Below the pieces are notes generated by a model, which saw only the letters and a list, made by a program, of their open reading frames with translations, ran no database searches and was not told the DNA's origin. The position numbers and the translations under genes are program-made. DNA of 5,703 nucleotides from Elusimicrobiota bacterium (GTDB lineage Bacteria; CG03; SLGR01; PWQF01), in NCBI GenBank assembly GCA_003556865.1, contig PWQF01000076.1, positions 1 through 5,703 of the forward strand, given 5' to 3'. Below are positions 5,675 through 5,703 of this stretch, one piece after another. How positions within the stretch are numbered: the first letter of the stretch is position 1; every line of letters starts with the position of its first letter.

Positions 5675-5703
5675 AAGGAGAAAATAGAATATGCAAACTA
5701 AAC
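5675..5703 (+). CDS. Start of a further gene (first four codons only)
   Basis: AAGGAG (5675-5680) is followed after ten bases by ATG at 5691, then codons for M-Q-T-K before the window ends. The ribosome-binding site resembles that of the ferritin gene and makes this a credible start. The coding part is 5691-5703; the listed range includes the ribosome-binding site that decides the start. Nothing can be said about the product. Confidence 0.55.

Larger units (their letters stand above)
5389..5690 (+). other. Gap between genes: no confident gene; short ORF, inverted repeat and possible promoter
   Basis: About 300 bases without a secure gene. It starts with ACAGGAGAA (a good ribosome-binding-site word, AGGAG at 5394-5398) and a second GGAGG at 5415-5419. 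No ATG, GTG or TTG is well spaced after either. One frame stays open from the nucleotidase stop to 5583, ending in a run of nine G (5569-5577). It also contains the near-palindrome GTTAA-TC-TTAAC (5497-5508) inside that frame. The remainder to 5690 is AT-rich with a TATAAT and the ribosome-binding site of the next gene. No tRNA, clear riboswitch or strong terminator was seen. Confidence 0.5.

Noticed and set aside
5400..5690. Structured RNA or riboswitch in the last gap
   Set aside because: Only short, isolated inverted repeats are visible; no multi-stem fold or known conserved core could be recognised by eye.
1..5703. Defence island, CRISPR, transposon or prophage signatures
   Set aside because: No repeats, integrase or transposase motifs, or toxin-antitoxin-like pairs; all large genes look like housekeeping or envelope functions with uniform composition.

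Overview
The window is a compact stretch of bacterial chromosome, with every gene on the plus strand. It contains no mobile element, CRISPR array, tRNA or rRNA that I can see. Base composition is moderate, with many ATA (Ile), AGG/AGA (Arg) and GGA/GGG codons, frequent CCGG/CCCGGG words and some strong AAGGAG/GGAGG ribosome-binding sites. This suits an uncultured or anaerobic bacterium. The phylum cannot be fixed from this sequence. A lipoprotein signal and a membrane-anchored exported domain confirm that it is a bacterium.

Layout, left to right: (1) 1-1086, the C-terminal part of a large SMC/Rad50-like ATPase resembling the YhaN family, cut by the window edge at a hydrophobic segment. (2) 1092-1499, a small two-helix membrane protein with a topoisomerase-I-type C4 zinc finger, starting at TTG directly after the ATPase. 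(3) 1500-1562, an AT-rich gap with a good extended -10 promoter. (4) 1563-3209, a complete enzyme I of the phosphotransferase system (PTS) with all catalytic motifs. (5) 3252-3761, a non-haem ferritin with a full ferroxidase centre. (6) 3776-4300, a single-pass membrane protein of unknown function. (7) 4284-4778, a PrcB-like lipoprotein. (8) 4768-5388, a HAD-fold phosphatase of the 5'-nucleotidase type. (9) 5389-5690, a roughly 300-base stretch without a confident gene. It holds a short open frame with a faint resemblance to HPr-like proteins ending in a run of nine G, a small inverted repeat and a possible promoter. (10) 5691 onward, the first codons of another gene behind a good ribosome-binding site.

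Genes 5 to 8 are packed tightly (gaps or overlaps of -17 to +14 bases) and probably form one transcript. Enzyme I may lead this transcript, as only 42 bases and no convincing terminator separate it from ferritin. The functions (PTS phosphorelay, iron storage, envelope proteins, nucleotide or phosphate-ester hydrolysis) do not form one recognised pathway. I see no clear case for a new defence or mobile system. The most open questions are the HPr-like remnant or small gene near 5400-5690 and the pair of uncharacterised envelope proteins at 3776-4778.
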